From: Seribacter sp963934295
GTDB taxonomy: Bacteria > Verrucomicrobiota > Verrucomicrobiia > Opitutales > Seribacteraceae
Length of the DNA: 64,000 nt
NCBI GenBank assembly: GCA_963934295.1
Contig: CAWVXY010000010.1
Location: 16,996-80,995 of the forward strand
Direction of reading: 5' to 3'
Below are positions 44,314 to 53,539 of this stretch, in pieces. The position numbers were made by a program, and so were the translations under genes. The notes under the pieces were generated by a model that had not been told where the DNA came from, did not search any database, and was given only the letters and a program-made list of their open reading frames with translations. Within the stretch, counting starts at the first letter, position 1, and every line of letters starts with the position of its first letter.

Positions 44314-46476
44314 CTACTTTGCTTTCACGGTCACCGAGGTCGGAGTGTAGAAGACCGAAAAACTTTTTCCGCCAATTGACACCTCATCATTCTCAAAACC
44401 TCCTGAAATCGAATTGGCCTGAAGTACGGTATAACTTTTACCATTATTGATTGTACCTGTTTTCAATAACTCTAACCTACCGGACAAATTTACGGAACCA
44501 TCAACCTGTATAGGTTTGTCCATCTGCAAGGCAAATGTTCCTTGGTTATAAAGATCTCCTTTAATCATTCCGTGTCCCTTAAGGACTCCCCCCTTTTTTA
44601 TCTCAAGCCAACGATCAGATCCGATCATCCCTCCTTGCAGGTTGACTTGCCCTGCATGAGAGACTCTCAGTTCATTTCTTGCACTTACTTTTGCTCCCTT
44701 CTTTACGACAAGAACTCCGCTTACCTCGAGGCCCAGAAAATTAGTTTCTTTCAATGCGACCGCCGTTCCCTCTTGAATCCGAGCACACCAATGAGATTGG
44801 GGTGCGCCACTTTCCTTCATATACATCACTTCCGCATTTTCATAAATATACTCCGACCAATTCGACGACGAACCAAGGGAATCATTTTGGAGTTTCGCAT
44901 TCCATGTATGATAGGTATTGGCGAACCCTGCGGGTTCATCCACCCGTTCCGCAGTCAGGAGTGCATTAAGCTTTTTAACCATTTGCGGGCGAACATTAAC
45001 CAGATTATTTTGCTCTACAGGATCAGTATTGAGATCAAAAAGCATGGTAACGGGGTCCTTTTTTCGCTTTTTCTTTTTACTGCTTCCCGATGACTTTGTA
45101 TCTCCGCGCGGGCGAATTAATTTATACTGCCCCTGAATAATCGAAGCCTGATTACCTGCTTCATGAATCAAATAATCTCTTGGGCGTTGAATGCCTTTCC
45201 CTGTGAGAGTGGGCGCAAGAGAGACACCGCTCACTCCAAGAGGAATGGGTACTCCTGCAAGTTCACAAAAAGTGGGTAGTAAATCCGAACAATCCATAAC
45301 CAAGTCAATACTCGATCCTTTTTTCAGCTTTGATTGATGAGTTATCTTCTCTGACCATCGTATAATTGTGGGTACTCGAATACCTCCCTCATAAATACTT
45401 CCCTTTGATCCCTGAAGTCCTCCGTTCGCATCTAATTGTTCACGATTGCTCCCACCCGGACCGCCGTTATCCGACTGAAAAACAACCAGCGTATTATCAG
45501 CAACAGAATCTGACTTATCTCCATCTCCATTCGGGTCATCCAAGGCTTCCAGAATATTACCAAAATGAGCATCAATACGGGTAACCATCGCACACCACTG
45601 TTGGGATTGGGGGGATAATTTTTTAAAAAAGGATTGGTCTTTGTAGTCATGATCCCAGTTCGGAAGTTTTTCCACTTCCTTAAAAGGAGCATGTGGAATC
45701 TGAGCGGCAAATAAGCCAAAAAATGGCTTACCTGAACGATTGTATTCTTGTGCCTGATTCCTCACAAAATCAAGGCAGGCAAATGCATAAACATCATCAC
45801 AATAGGCAGGATCGGGGTATTCAGGATGATTTTGAAATGCAGGATAATTCGGATAAGACTGTTGATTCCTGTATTTTGCCATGCTGTTAGCCTTGAGCTC
45901 CAACCCTCCGGCTAGCCTTCGTTTCGAAGGTGCATTCCAAAGGGTTGGCTGGAAAAAGGTATGGGCTCGTACATGATGGAGTTCCGCGACAACAAACTTG
46001 TATCCGTGAGAAGTAGGAAGAGTCTGCACATTATCGATAGTCGGATTTTGCATATCCTTGGATCCACCATATCCCCACTTCCCCCAATATCCGGTAGCAT
46101 AGCCAGCCTTGGTAAGTGCATCACCCATGGTAATGTCATCCTTACGAATTGCCTTCTTGGCATTATCCGGATCATTACGGTCAGCAAAGGTATACCCCTG
46201 ATGAAACCCGGTTTGCTGGGATGACCGTGCAGGTGAGCAAACCGTACATCCATAACCTCGGGTAAAATTGATTCCCTGCTCCGCCAAGCGGTCCAAATTC
46301 GGTGTAAGCACATAGGGCTTACCTGCCGCTTTTCTCTCAGCTTGACCATTCGGACCGATGGAGCCCCAACCGAGGTCATCCACATATAAATAAAGAATGT
46401 TGGGGCGCTCCGCTCCAAAGGCAACACTGGCCAAAATAAAACAGGATGTTTGTAAAAAAAGGATTAGATTTTTCAT
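44314..46476 (-). CDS. Sulfatase with C-terminal repeat/beta-helix-like tail
   Basis: The 720-residue protein has a signal peptide (about 1-21) and a sulfatase domain with YVDDLGW, formylglycine motif CSPAR at 80-84 and FQSDNGGPGG. The usual GKWH is GKWG here (133-136), so the second catalytic His is not at its normal place. A basic SSKKKKRKK stretch near residue 470 interrupts the domain. From about residue 535 the tail has repeats rich in Gly, Val, Asn and Leu (GVLVVKKGAKVSARNELRVSHAGQVNLQGG, TINNGKSYTVLQA) that resemble autotransporter or PEP-CTERM-type beta-strand repeats, perhaps for surface attachment. Confidence 0.88.
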   Translation of the reverse strand: MKNLILFLQTSCFILASVAFGAERPNILYLYVDDLGWGSIGPNGQAERKAAGKPYVLTPNLDRLAEQGINFTRGYGCTVCSPARSSQQTGFHQGYTFADRNDPDNAKKAIRKDDITMGDALTKAGYATGYWGKWGYGGSKDMQNPTIDNVQTLPTSHGYKFVVAELHHVRAHTFFQPTLWNAPSKRRLAGGLELKANSMAKYRNQQSYPNYPAFQNHPEYPDPAYCDDVYAFACLDFVRNQAQEYNRSGKPFFGLFAAQIPHAPFKEVEKLPNWDHDYKDQSFFKKLSPQSQQWCAMVTRIDAHFGNILEALDDPNGDGDKSDSVADNTLVVFQSDNGGPGGSNREQLDANGGLQGSKGSIYEGGIRVPTIIRWSEKITHQSKLKKGSSIDLVMDCSDLLPTFCELAGVPIPLGVSGVSLAPTLTGKGIQRPRDYLIHEAGNQASIIQGQYKLIRPRGDTKSSGSSKKKKRKKDPVTMLFDLNTDPVEQNNLVNVRPQMVKKLNALLTAERVDEPAGFANTYHTWNAKLQNDSLGSSSNWSEYIYENAEVMYMKESGAPQSHWCARIQEGTAVALKETNFLGLEVSGVLVVKKGAKVSARNELRVSHAGQVNLQGGMIGSDRWLEIKKGGVLKGHGMIKGDLYNQGTFALQMDKPIQVDGSVNLSGRLELLKTGTINNGKSYTVLQANSISGGFENDEVSIGGKSFSVFYTPTSVTVKAK

Positions 46477-46501
46477 TATATAATAAATTTACCTTTTCAT
46501 T

Positions 46502-46527
46502 TTATCCCTCTTTGTGGCAAGGGATAA
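46502..46527. repeat. Inverted repeat TTATCCCT-N10-AGGGATAA
   Basis: A perfect 8-bp inverted repeat with a 10-base loop in the 94-base gap between the sulfatase start (46476) and the phosphatase stop (46571), both on the minus strand. No T-run follows in either direction, so an operator or RNA attenuator is more likely than a simple terminator. Confidence 0.45.
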
Positions 46528-46570
46528 GGAGAGACTCACTGAATTTTCGTAAATCAATCAAAGGCCAAAA

Positions 46571-47428
46571 TTAAAGGCGTAGAATTTCCCTAATTTTAAC
46601 CGCTAGTGCTTGATCCGTTGCATAAACAGCACCGCCATGATTCATAAAAGTTGAATCCTTCCGGTTTAAATCAAGTGGGTTACCATGCACATCACTTACT
46701 TCAGCACCCGCTTCTTCATACAGACAAGCGGTGGCTGCATAATCCCAAATACTACCCCCACCCTCCTGTGGCTTGGAAAATTTAAAATGACAGCCGGGAG
46801 CCGATTCCAGAGAATGACAGGCATTGATCACAGCTCCACCGAATTGTGTCGCCACTACCCCTTGCAGTCCAACTGAACCAGCATAGTTTTCCAACTCCCT
46901 TAAAACCCGTAATCGTTCAGGATGATCTTCAAAACTTCGATCGTAAGTAAAGACCAACTCGTTTCCCTTCGATTGCATTTTCCATGGTATACCATTCCTT
47001 TTCACCCCGTATCCTTTGGTTGCCTGCCAAAGAATATCATGAACCGGATCGTAGACCACTCCGATTTGAGGCGAACCATCCCGAGCAACCAAAGCGATAG
47101 AAACGGAATAGCCCGGTTCCTTTCGAGTGAAAGGCAGAGTGCCGTCCAAAGGATCAATACACCAAAAATAATTCTTCTCGAATCGGGAACGGTCGTCTTC
47201 ACTTTCCTCGGTTAGTAATGCCAAATCAAACTGACAACAAGTCGGTTTAAGAATTCGTAAGATCGCATCCTGCGCTTTTTGATCCACCTCGGTCACCACT
47301 TGAGAAGCATAAGTGTCTCCCCCATCCTTATGTAAAACTTCTACCTCAATATCCTGATAATGTTTAATCAAATTACCCGCATCAAGAGCGGCATTTACCG
47401 CATGAATGGTCAGCCCATTGAGATCCAT
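46571..47428 (-). CDS. Inositol monophosphatase/CysQ-family phosphatase
   Basis: A 285-residue metal-dependent phosphatase of the IMPase superfamily. Metal ligands are visible: Glu74 in TEES, Asp92 and Asp95 in IDPLDGT, and Asp229 in WDYAA. The family includes inositol monophosphatase, fructose-1,6-bisphosphatase and the 3'-phosphoadenosine phosphatase CysQ, which handles sulfate-assimilation by-products. The substrate cannot be told apart here. It starts in a TGATG overlap with the kinase gene, so the pair is coupled. Both sit in the sulfatase gene run, which is unusual. Confidence 0.88.
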   Translation of the reverse strand: MDLNGLTIHAVNAALDAGNLIKHYQDIEVEVLHKDGGDTYASQVVTEVDQKAQDAILRILKPTCCQFDLALLTEESEDDRSRFEKNYFWCIDPLDGTLPFTRKEPGYSVSIALVARDGSPQIGVVYDPVHDILWQATKGYGVKRNGIPWKMQSKGNELVFTYDRSFEDHPERLRVLRELENYAGSVGLQGVVATQFGGAVINACHSLESAPGCHFKFSKPQEGGGSIWDYAATACLYEEAGAEVSDVHGNPLDLNRKDSTFMNHGGAVYATDQALAVKIREILRL

Positions 47429-48417
47429 CAGGCGTTTTCCTCCCGCAAGGATTCAATTACTTCCCGGGCCACCCGTTCACTGTAGTCGCTCAGCTTCCAA
47501 TGCCCGGGACTCCATCCTTTCATAAAACGATGAAAGTCAGCCCAAGCGACACGGTATAAAGAACGCCAGTCCAGCTCAACTTCTTCGCCGGACACTTGAC
47601 TATTTATTCGTGCAAGTGATTTTCGAAACTCAGTAAAATAATAATTAAGGACCTCAACCTCCATTTCTTCCGCTTCCTCATCTCGAAAACAGCTCCCTAC
47701 AAAATAGGCTAAATCTTTCATCCCACAACCGCCACCCACATATTGAAAATCGACTGCCGCCACCCGAGTTCCGTCTGAATTGAAACAGAAGTTTGCCAAC
47801 TTAGCATCGCCATGAACAAGGGTTTGAAACTTATTGGTTTTTAACTTGTTATCAATCGCGTGGGCTGCCTTTTTAATCACCTGATCATCCAACCGCTCCA
47901 ATTCGTCAGGTCTCGTCTCCAAATGCCAATAGGTTCCACTCTCCCAAAGCCCAGTCGTATCCCCATCCAAATTCTCGGCATGGAAGGAAGCTAACCAACT
48001 AACGCATGCCTTCCACTCGGCCTGATTGACGAAACTTTTACGGCCTCTAAATCCGGAAGCATCTAAATCTTCCAATAGAAGTAATACCTCATCTCCCTCC
48101 TTCTTCGTTCCTAAACAAGACGGTATCCGTGCGAAGCCATTTTTACAATCCACATCCTGTTTTCGGTACCAATTTGCTTCCACCTGGTAGGATTTGAGTT
48201 TTCGCTGGTGAGACAGATCTGTATTCCATCCTCTTGGGTGAGATCCTCTGCCGGGCTGAACATGCTTCACGATAATACTCGAAAACTCACCTCCATCCAA
48301 GTCCACCCGTTGAATACTCCCGTATCCACTCCAAAGGCTCTGAACTTCAACCCGGTTCGTAATCCGATTCGCGTTGGTTCGTTCTAGAATAAAACTATCT
48401 ACCTGCTCAATTTCCAC
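47428..48417 (-). CDS. APH/choline-kinase-type small-molecule kinase
   Basis: The 329-residue cytoplasmic protein is an aminoglycoside phosphotransferase/ecdysteroid-kinase-like enzyme. Key features are LLLEDLDASG, VHGDAKLANF with catalytic Asp204 and Asn209, and AVDFQYVGGG with Asp223 in place of the DFG. The start is a GTG at 48417, and a perfect inverted repeat ends exactly at this codon. The gene overlaps the phosphatase gene by TGATG. A substrate released by the sulfatases, such as a cyclitol or amino sugar, is possible but not shown. Confidence 0.82.
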   Translation of the reverse strand: MEIEQVDSFILERTNANRITNRVEVQSLWSGYGSIQRVDLDGGEFSSIIVKHVQPGRGSHPRGWNTDLSHQRKLKSYQVEANWYRKQDVDCKNGFARIPSCLGTKKEGDEVLLLLEDLDASGFRGRKSFVNQAEWKACVSWLASFHAENLDGDTTGLWESGTYWHLETRPDELERLDDQVIKKAAHAIDNKLKTNKFQTLVHGDAKLANFCFNSDGTRVAAVDFQYVGGGCGMKDLAYFVGSCFRDEEAEEMEVEVLNYYFTEFRKSLARINSQVSGEEVELDWRSLYRVAWADFHRFMKGWSPGHWKLSDYSERVAREVIESLREENA

Positions 48418-48434
48418 AGCTAAGAACTTAGCTG
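48417..48434. repeat. Perfect inverted repeat CAGCTAAG-AA-CTTAGCTG at kinase start codon
   Basis: Two 8-base arms with a 2-base centre; in RNA a 7-bp stem with a 4-base loop. It lies between the sulfatase stop (48471) and the kinase gene and includes its GTG start codon, so folding would hide the start. Confidence 0.5.
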
Positions 48435-48470
48435 CCGTCCTGTTGAATACGAATTAAAAAATACCCCGAG

Positions 48471-50078
48471 TTACAGCCAGTTGGAAGAGGACTGGTTAGC
48501 CAGGACATGGGAACGGGTCTTTTGGAATTTACTAAGGGAATCCTGTGCCTGTTTCAATTGTACTTTAATCTGTTTGTCATCCGGGGAATTCTTAAGTTTT
48601 TTCTGACAGTCCGAAATCTGCTGCTGCTTCTCTCCGATCCATTTGTTTAATTCATCAAGGCGGGTTTCATAGACTTCCTCCATAGTCCAAGCTCCTACTT
48701 TCTTCAAGTAAGCATCCAGGTTCCGAACCATAGAATCTCTTTTCTCTGGCATGGAAGCGGATAAATCCTTGGTTTCCCCCATGTCCTTGGCCACATCAAA
48801 GAGCTTAATCTCACCGGTGTTTAAATGACGCATCAGTTTGTAATCTCCATCCCGATAAGAAGTGATCGGGATCGTGTAGTAGGCAGGGAAGTGAAAGACC
48901 AGACCCGTGTCCCGCTTGGGAAGTTTTCCCTCATTTCCCTTCTTCAGGACAGAACGCAAGTTTACGCCATCCAAGTCCTTGGGCAGTGGGGCCTCACTTC
49001 CCGAAAGTTTGTGCATGGTGGGAAGGTAATCCCATTGGGTAACTGGAATATCGCACTGTGAATTGGCGGGGATGCCGGGACCAGACACGAGCATGGGTAC
49101 CCGAATACCCCCCTCCCACATCCTGGCTTTTCCTCCCTGGAGTGGTTTATTACTGGCTCCACCCCCATTATCGGAAGAAAAGATTACAAAAGTATTTTTG
49201 TGCAAACCAAGTCCCTTAAGTTTATCAAGCACCATTCCAATCGAGGTATCCATATTTTCCATCATTGCCGCATAGTTGGCCCGCTCCCAATGACTCTTCA
49301 TTTTCGGTGGCATTTCATCTGCATTCGGATCAAATTTTGAAATATCCGGAATTTTTTCTTCGATACCCTCCCGTTCGGCAACCATATCCAAGTATTTACG
49401 GCGGGTGCTTTTCAACGACATATTTCGAACATGCAAGGCATAATGAGAAATCGTCAGAAAGAAAGGTTTCTTATCCTTCGCTCTCTTTTCTAGAAATGCA
49501 TTGGAAGTCTTGGCCAAGCTGAAAACACGTTTTGGATCATCGAGTGGAATGAGGGTTTTGTCTGCCGGTTCCCACCAGTCCCCATGTCCGTTGCCATTGG
49601 GATGCTTGTGAATGAAATCAGTCTCGTCATATCCATGATCCTTGAACCAACCAAGTGGAGTACAGCCCTTGCCAAAAAAACCGCTGATATACCCCTTTTC
49701 CGATTCCTTGAGCATTTCGGCCAGAGAAAGTTTCTTTTCAAAATCCACCTGCCTCTTGTTCATCACCACATCATGTATGGAAACACAACCCACCCGGGCG
49801 GTGGTCATTCCAAACTGGATGCTTGCCCGGGAAGAGGTGCAAACCGGAGAAGGACAATAGGCATTGGAAAAACGCATACCACGCTCCGCCAGCTTTTCCA
49901 GGTTTGGAGTCTGATGAAGGGAATGCCCAAGTTCAGGTCGATCCTTCATCATGGGAACACTCGTCTGGGTATAGCCCAGATCATCCGCATAGATCAAGAT
50001 GAAGTTGGGTGCTTTCTTTCCGTACAGACAGAAACACGATAGGATTAAAGGTAAAGTGGAGAAGGTGATTATTTTCAT
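48471..50078 (-). CDS. Sulfatase paralogue with CTSSR signature
   Basis: 535 residues, signal peptide about 1-20. The sulfatase core has IYADDLGYTQTS (metal ligands) and the nucleophile site CTSSR at 80-84, where Ser replaces the usual Pro/Ala. The normal GKWH is GKGC (136-139), so the catalytic His of canonical sulfatases is missing. SHYALHVR and FSSDNGGGASN are kept. The last 90 residues are charged helices (DELNKWIGEKQQQIS), shared in type with the next three sulfatases. It is the last of four tandem sulfatases, and the second His is absent in three of them. Confidence 0.88.
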   Translation of the reverse strand: MKIITFSTLPLILSCFCLYGKKAPNFILIYADDLGYTQTSVPMMKDRPELGHSLHQTPNLEKLAERGMRFSNAYCPSPVCTSSRASIQFGMTTARVGCVSIHDVVMNKRQVDFEKKLSLAEMLKESEKGYISGFFGKGCTPLGWFKDHGYDETDFIHKHPNGNGHGDWWEPADKTLIPLDDPKRVFSLAKTSNAFLEKRAKDKKPFFLTISHYALHVRNMSLKSTRRKYLDMVAEREGIEEKIPDISKFDPNADEMPPKMKSHWERANYAAMMENMDTSIGMVLDKLKGLGLHKNTFVIFSSDNGGGASNKPLQGGKARMWEGGIRVPMLVSGPGIPANSQCDIPVTQWDYLPTMHKLSGSEAPLPKDLDGVNLRSVLKKGNEGKLPKRDTGLVFHFPAYYTIPITSYRDGDYKLMRHLNTGEIKLFDVAKDMGETKDLSASMPEKRDSMVRNLDAYLKKVGAWTMEEVYETRLDELNKWIGEKQQQISDCQKKLKNSPDDKQIKVQLKQAQDSLSKFQKTRSHVLANQSSSNWL

Positions 50079-50126
50079 TGGTAGTTTATGTAGAGAATTA
50101 AAATCTTTTTGAGATAAGTCGGTAAA

Positions 50127-51797
50127 TTACTTTTTTTTGATCAGCTTCCCACCTTTGGTCATACCGATTTCGGCTTCCGCAGTTTTACGGGCTGTGTCGT
50201 ACCAGTCAGGCCAGGTTTCCTGTTTTTTTGTGATCGCTCGGTTTGCGAAAAATTTATGTTTCTTAAGCTCGAGTTCTTGATCAATGATTGCTTTTTGCTC
50301 TTGGTAATCAGAAGGCTTGTTATCTTCGAGTTTCTTCATCTTTCGTCTATGATCCTCTTCCGCTCGTCCTTCGAAATCATCCATGGTTTCGTAAAAAGCC
50401 TGGTAACTGTCCTTCACATCACCCCCGTCCACTTCCTCGATATAGGTTCGTAGAATCTTATCCATAGAAGCCACTTTTTTAGGCATCTTTTGGGCAAGAT
50501 CATTCTTCTCGCGGTAATCCACCACAACATTGAAAAGTTTTTTTTCATCGGTGTTCATATTACGCATAAATTTATAATCTCCTATACGGATCGCACTGAT
50601 TGGTACCTGGTAGTGACTGGGAAAGTGATGAATAATACCCGGTGCACCGCGTTTCACTTTCCCCTTGTTACCCTTATAAAAGACATTCTTCAAACTTCCT
50701 CCATCAATATCATCAGGCAAGGGAGTCTCATTTCCACTCAAGTCGTGCAGGGTGGCAAGAAGATCCCACTGAACAATCGGAACATCACAATAGGCACCGC
50801 CTCGGATTCCGGGTCCAGATACAATAAAGGGAACACGAATGCCTCCTTCAAAGCAGGAATATTTACCCTCCTGCAGCGGACCGTTGTTGCGACGATTTTC
50901 TTTTGTTCGGGGGATACATTCACTCCCATTATCGGAGGTAAACATGACATAAGTGTTATCCAAAACGCCCGTTTTTTTTAGGTAATCAAGAATGATGCCT
51001 ATGTGCTGATCCGTTTCTTCCAACATGGCCCCATACAGCGGTTTGCATTCCCTTTCGAAAAGCCTGAGTTCTTCCTTATCCGTGGGTTTTTCAAGGGCGT
51101 CATATTTAGCCTGCCACTTATCGATGTATTTTTGGGATGCCGCATGCGGTACATGAACAGAATAATGGGAAACCATCATCATAAACGGCCGCTTCCCTGC
51201 ATTTTTCTTAAGAAATTTCATCGATTCATCAATAAGTGAATAGATTCGCTTGGGATTATCCGGAGGAAGATCCTCGCGGGTAGGAATATCAATTTTTTCA
51301 CCATGTAAATTTCCGTTAGGTGCATGCTCTTCGTATTCATCGGTGACATCATAATTTACCATCTTTAGCTTCTCGGTCATCCCCTTACCAAAATGGGCCG
51401 TAATGTAGTTCTTGCCTGCGGTCTTCACGGAATCGGCCAGAGAATATTGTCCGGCATAACCCTCCGGACGCTGCTTTTTATGGTAAACATCAAATACATA
51501 TCGATACTGCGTACGGGCGGAGGTTTGACCAAACTGAATACTAACACGTGATCCAGTGCAGGTCGCAGTGGGTGCATAACCGTTGGAAAAGCACATACCC
51601 ATTTCAGCCAGACGCTCCACGTTTGGTGTTTTGTAAAAAGAATGCTTCGAGAGCGGTTCCGAATCCATCATCCGGACAGAGGTCTGATGCCAACCCAGAT
51701 CATCCATGTAAATAATAATGAAATTGGGGGAATCCTTGGCAAAGGATGTAAAAACTGAAAGTACGAGAAAAGGTAATGGAAACAAAAACTTTTTCAT
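50127..51797 (-). CDS. Sulfatase paralogue with CTGSR signature
   Basis: 556 residues, signal peptide about 1-20. The active-site motif is CTGSR at 80-84; I confirmed the Gly codon on the DNA near 51560. GKWH is replaced by GKGM (137-140). Metal-site segments YMDDLGWHQTS and FTSDNGSECIP are intact, as is SHYSVHVPH. A Lys/Asp/Glu-rich helical tail covers about residues 430-556. Close to its two neighbours in length and order of motifs. Gly at this position is outside the usual C-x-P/A-x-R rule for formylglycine formation, so activity needs testing. Confidence 0.88.
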   Translation of the reverse strand: MKKFLFPLPFLVLSVFTSFAKDSPNFIIIYMDDLGWHQTSVRMMDSEPLSKHSFYKTPNVERLAEMGMCFSNGYAPTATCTGSRVSIQFGQTSARTQYRYVFDVYHKKQRPEGYAGQYSLADSVKTAGKNYITAHFGKGMTEKLKMVNYDVTDEYEEHAPNGNLHGEKIDIPTREDLPPDNPKRIYSLIDESMKFLKKNAGKRPFMMMVSHYSVHVPHAASQKYIDKWQAKYDALEKPTDKEELRLFERECKPLYGAMLEETDQHIGIILDYLKKTGVLDNTYVMFTSDNGSECIPRTKENRRNNGPLQEGKYSCFEGGIRVPFIVSGPGIRGGAYCDVPIVQWDLLATLHDLSGNETPLPDDIDGGSLKNVFYKGNKGKVKRGAPGIIHHFPSHYQVPISAIRIGDYKFMRNMNTDEKKLFNVVVDYREKNDLAQKMPKKVASMDKILRTYIEEVDGGDVKDSYQAFYETMDDFEGRAEEDHRRKMKKLEDNKPSDYQEQKAIIDQELELKKHKFFANRAITKKQETWPDWYDTARKTAEAEIGMTKGGKLIKKK

Positions 51798-51824
51798 AAA
51801 TTATTCTATTATTTGAAATTGAGA

Positions 51825-53534
51825 TTAATCTATAAATTCAACAAATTTTATGCGGGCATTTTTTTCTGCCTCTTTCTTTTCCGGCCCCTCTCTCCAGGAA
51901 TAAAGGGTTCGGTGTACATTTGTTTTCTCCTTGTTCACTATATTTTTGAAGAGATCGTCGTTGAGCTGTTTGAGCATTTTTGCCTTTCGGTCTTCAAAAT
52001 CAGGAAGACTCTGTTCCTTCAGGACCGCTAACCTTTTCCTGTAGAAATATACCGACTGCTGGCTGAAATGATCCATCAGTTTATGGTGTGCCTGTCTAAC
52101 CTGTTCGGCCGTTCCGCCATCCACTTTCTTGACATATTTTCGACAAGCCTGATCCATTTCCTTGACCTTCTCAGGCATGGCGGATGCCAAATTCTTTTCC
52201 TCGCGATAGTCGCTTTTCAAATTAAACAATTTAATTTCATTGGAGTTTAAATGACGCATTAATTTGTAATCGCCCATAATGATTGAACTGATTGGTGGGT
52301 GGTAGTGGCAGGTATAATGATGGATAATTCCCGGTGCGACCCGTTTGACCTTTCCCTTGTTCCCTTTCTTAAATACCGGACGCAAACTTCCTCCATCGGT
52401 ATTCGGAGGCATTGGTGCCTCACTCCCGCTCAGGTCATGAAAGGTGGGCAGAAAATCCCACTGTACGATTGGCACATCGCATTGTGAACCCGCTTTAATC
52501 CCTGGCCCGGATATGACGGTGGGCACACGGATTCCACCCTCATAAATGGAACGTTTCCCCTCCTGTAACGGACCATTAAACCTGCGGATTTCTCCATCAA
52601 TTTTTCGCTTTTCGGAATGTCCGCCTCCATTGTCGGAAGTAAAGATGATGTAGGTATTTTCCAATTCGCCTGCTTGCTCAAGTGCATCAAGCACATCGAC
52701 CAATGTGAGATCCATTTCCTCCACCATGGCTGCATAGGTAATCTTTTTATTTGCTTCTCCTTTCGGGTTGTTAACCGGATCATCGTTTAGTTCTTCCAGG
52801 CCTTTCGTATCATATCCTGCTGCGATCCACCGCTTTTTAGTTCGTTCAAAAGCCTCCCGAGTACAGACAAAAGGAATATGAGGAGCATAATGCGAAACCA
52901 TCATAAAGAAGGGCTGCTTTCCGGCATGTTTCTTAAGGAAGCCTGCGGCATCTTTTCGTAACGAATGCATCCGCTTCGGATTATCCGGAGGAAACGGGGT
53001 TTTATCCTTAATCGGATCCCAATAGGAACCATGCCCGTTACCATTTCCTCCCGGTTCACCCGGATTTTCATCGGTTAGGTCATACCCGGCCTCGTCAAAT
53101 CGTCCCATCGCACTACATCCCTTGCCAAAATGAGCGGTGATATAATTCTTTCCCGACTCCTTGAGCATTTCCGCCATGGTAATTTCAGCTTCATACCCAT
53201 CCGGACGCTGAACTTGGGACAGAACATCAAAAACATTCCGGTACTGAATCTTGGCGGTCGACTGACCATGCTGGATACTGATCCGGGATGCGGTACAGGT
53301 AGGTGATGGAGCGTATGCAGCAGTAAAGCGGGCTCCCATTTCAGCGAGCCGCTCGATTCCGGGTGTTTGAATGAAAGCATTTTGGGTCGAGGGCTCTGCA
53401 TCCATCATCTGTACCGAAGTATCCGCATAGCCGAGATCATCCGCATAGATGAGAATAAAATTGGGTGCCTTTGCCGATAAGCAAAGTGACGCGACAAAGG
53501 GAAAAAATATCGTGATTAGACGAATGGTATTCAT
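51825..53534 (-). CDS. Sulfatase paralogue with CTASR signature
   Basis: 569 residues, signal peptide about 1-21. The motif is CTASR at 80-84, within the range accepted by maturation enzymes (Ala for Pro). GKWH is GKGC (137-140). YADDLGYADTS, SHYAPHIPF and FTSDNGGGHSE are intact. The charged helical tail (about 435-569) is longest here. Its start follows the previous sulfatase stop by 5 bases, so translation is probably coupled with the gene at 53540-55156. Confidence 0.9.
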   Translation of the reverse strand: MNTIRLITIFFPFVASLCLSAKAPNFILIYADDLGYADTSVQMMDAEPSTQNAFIQTPGIERLAEMGARFTAAYAPSPTCTASRISIQHGQSTAKIQYRNVFDVLSQVQRPDGYEAEITMAEMLKESGKNYITAHFGKGCSAMGRFDEAGYDLTDENPGEPGGNGNGHGSYWDPIKDKTPFPPDNPKRMHSLRKDAAGFLKKHAGKQPFFMMVSHYAPHIPFVCTREAFERTKKRWIAAGYDTKGLEELNDDPVNNPKGEANKKITYAAMVEEMDLTLVDVLDALEQAGELENTYIIFTSDNGGGHSEKRKIDGEIRRFNGPLQEGKRSIYEGGIRVPTVISGPGIKAGSQCDVPIVQWDFLPTFHDLSGSEAPMPPNTDGGSLRPVFKKGNKGKVKRVAPGIIHHYTCHYHPPISSIIMGDYKLMRHLNSNEIKLFNLKSDYREEKNLASAMPEKVKEMDQACRKYVKKVDGGTAEQVRQAHHKLMDHFSQQSVYFYRKRLAVLKEQSLPDFEDRKAKMLKQLNDDLFKNIVNKEKTNVHRTLYSWREGPEKKEAEKNARIKFVEFID

Positions 53535-53539
53535 GGTAA

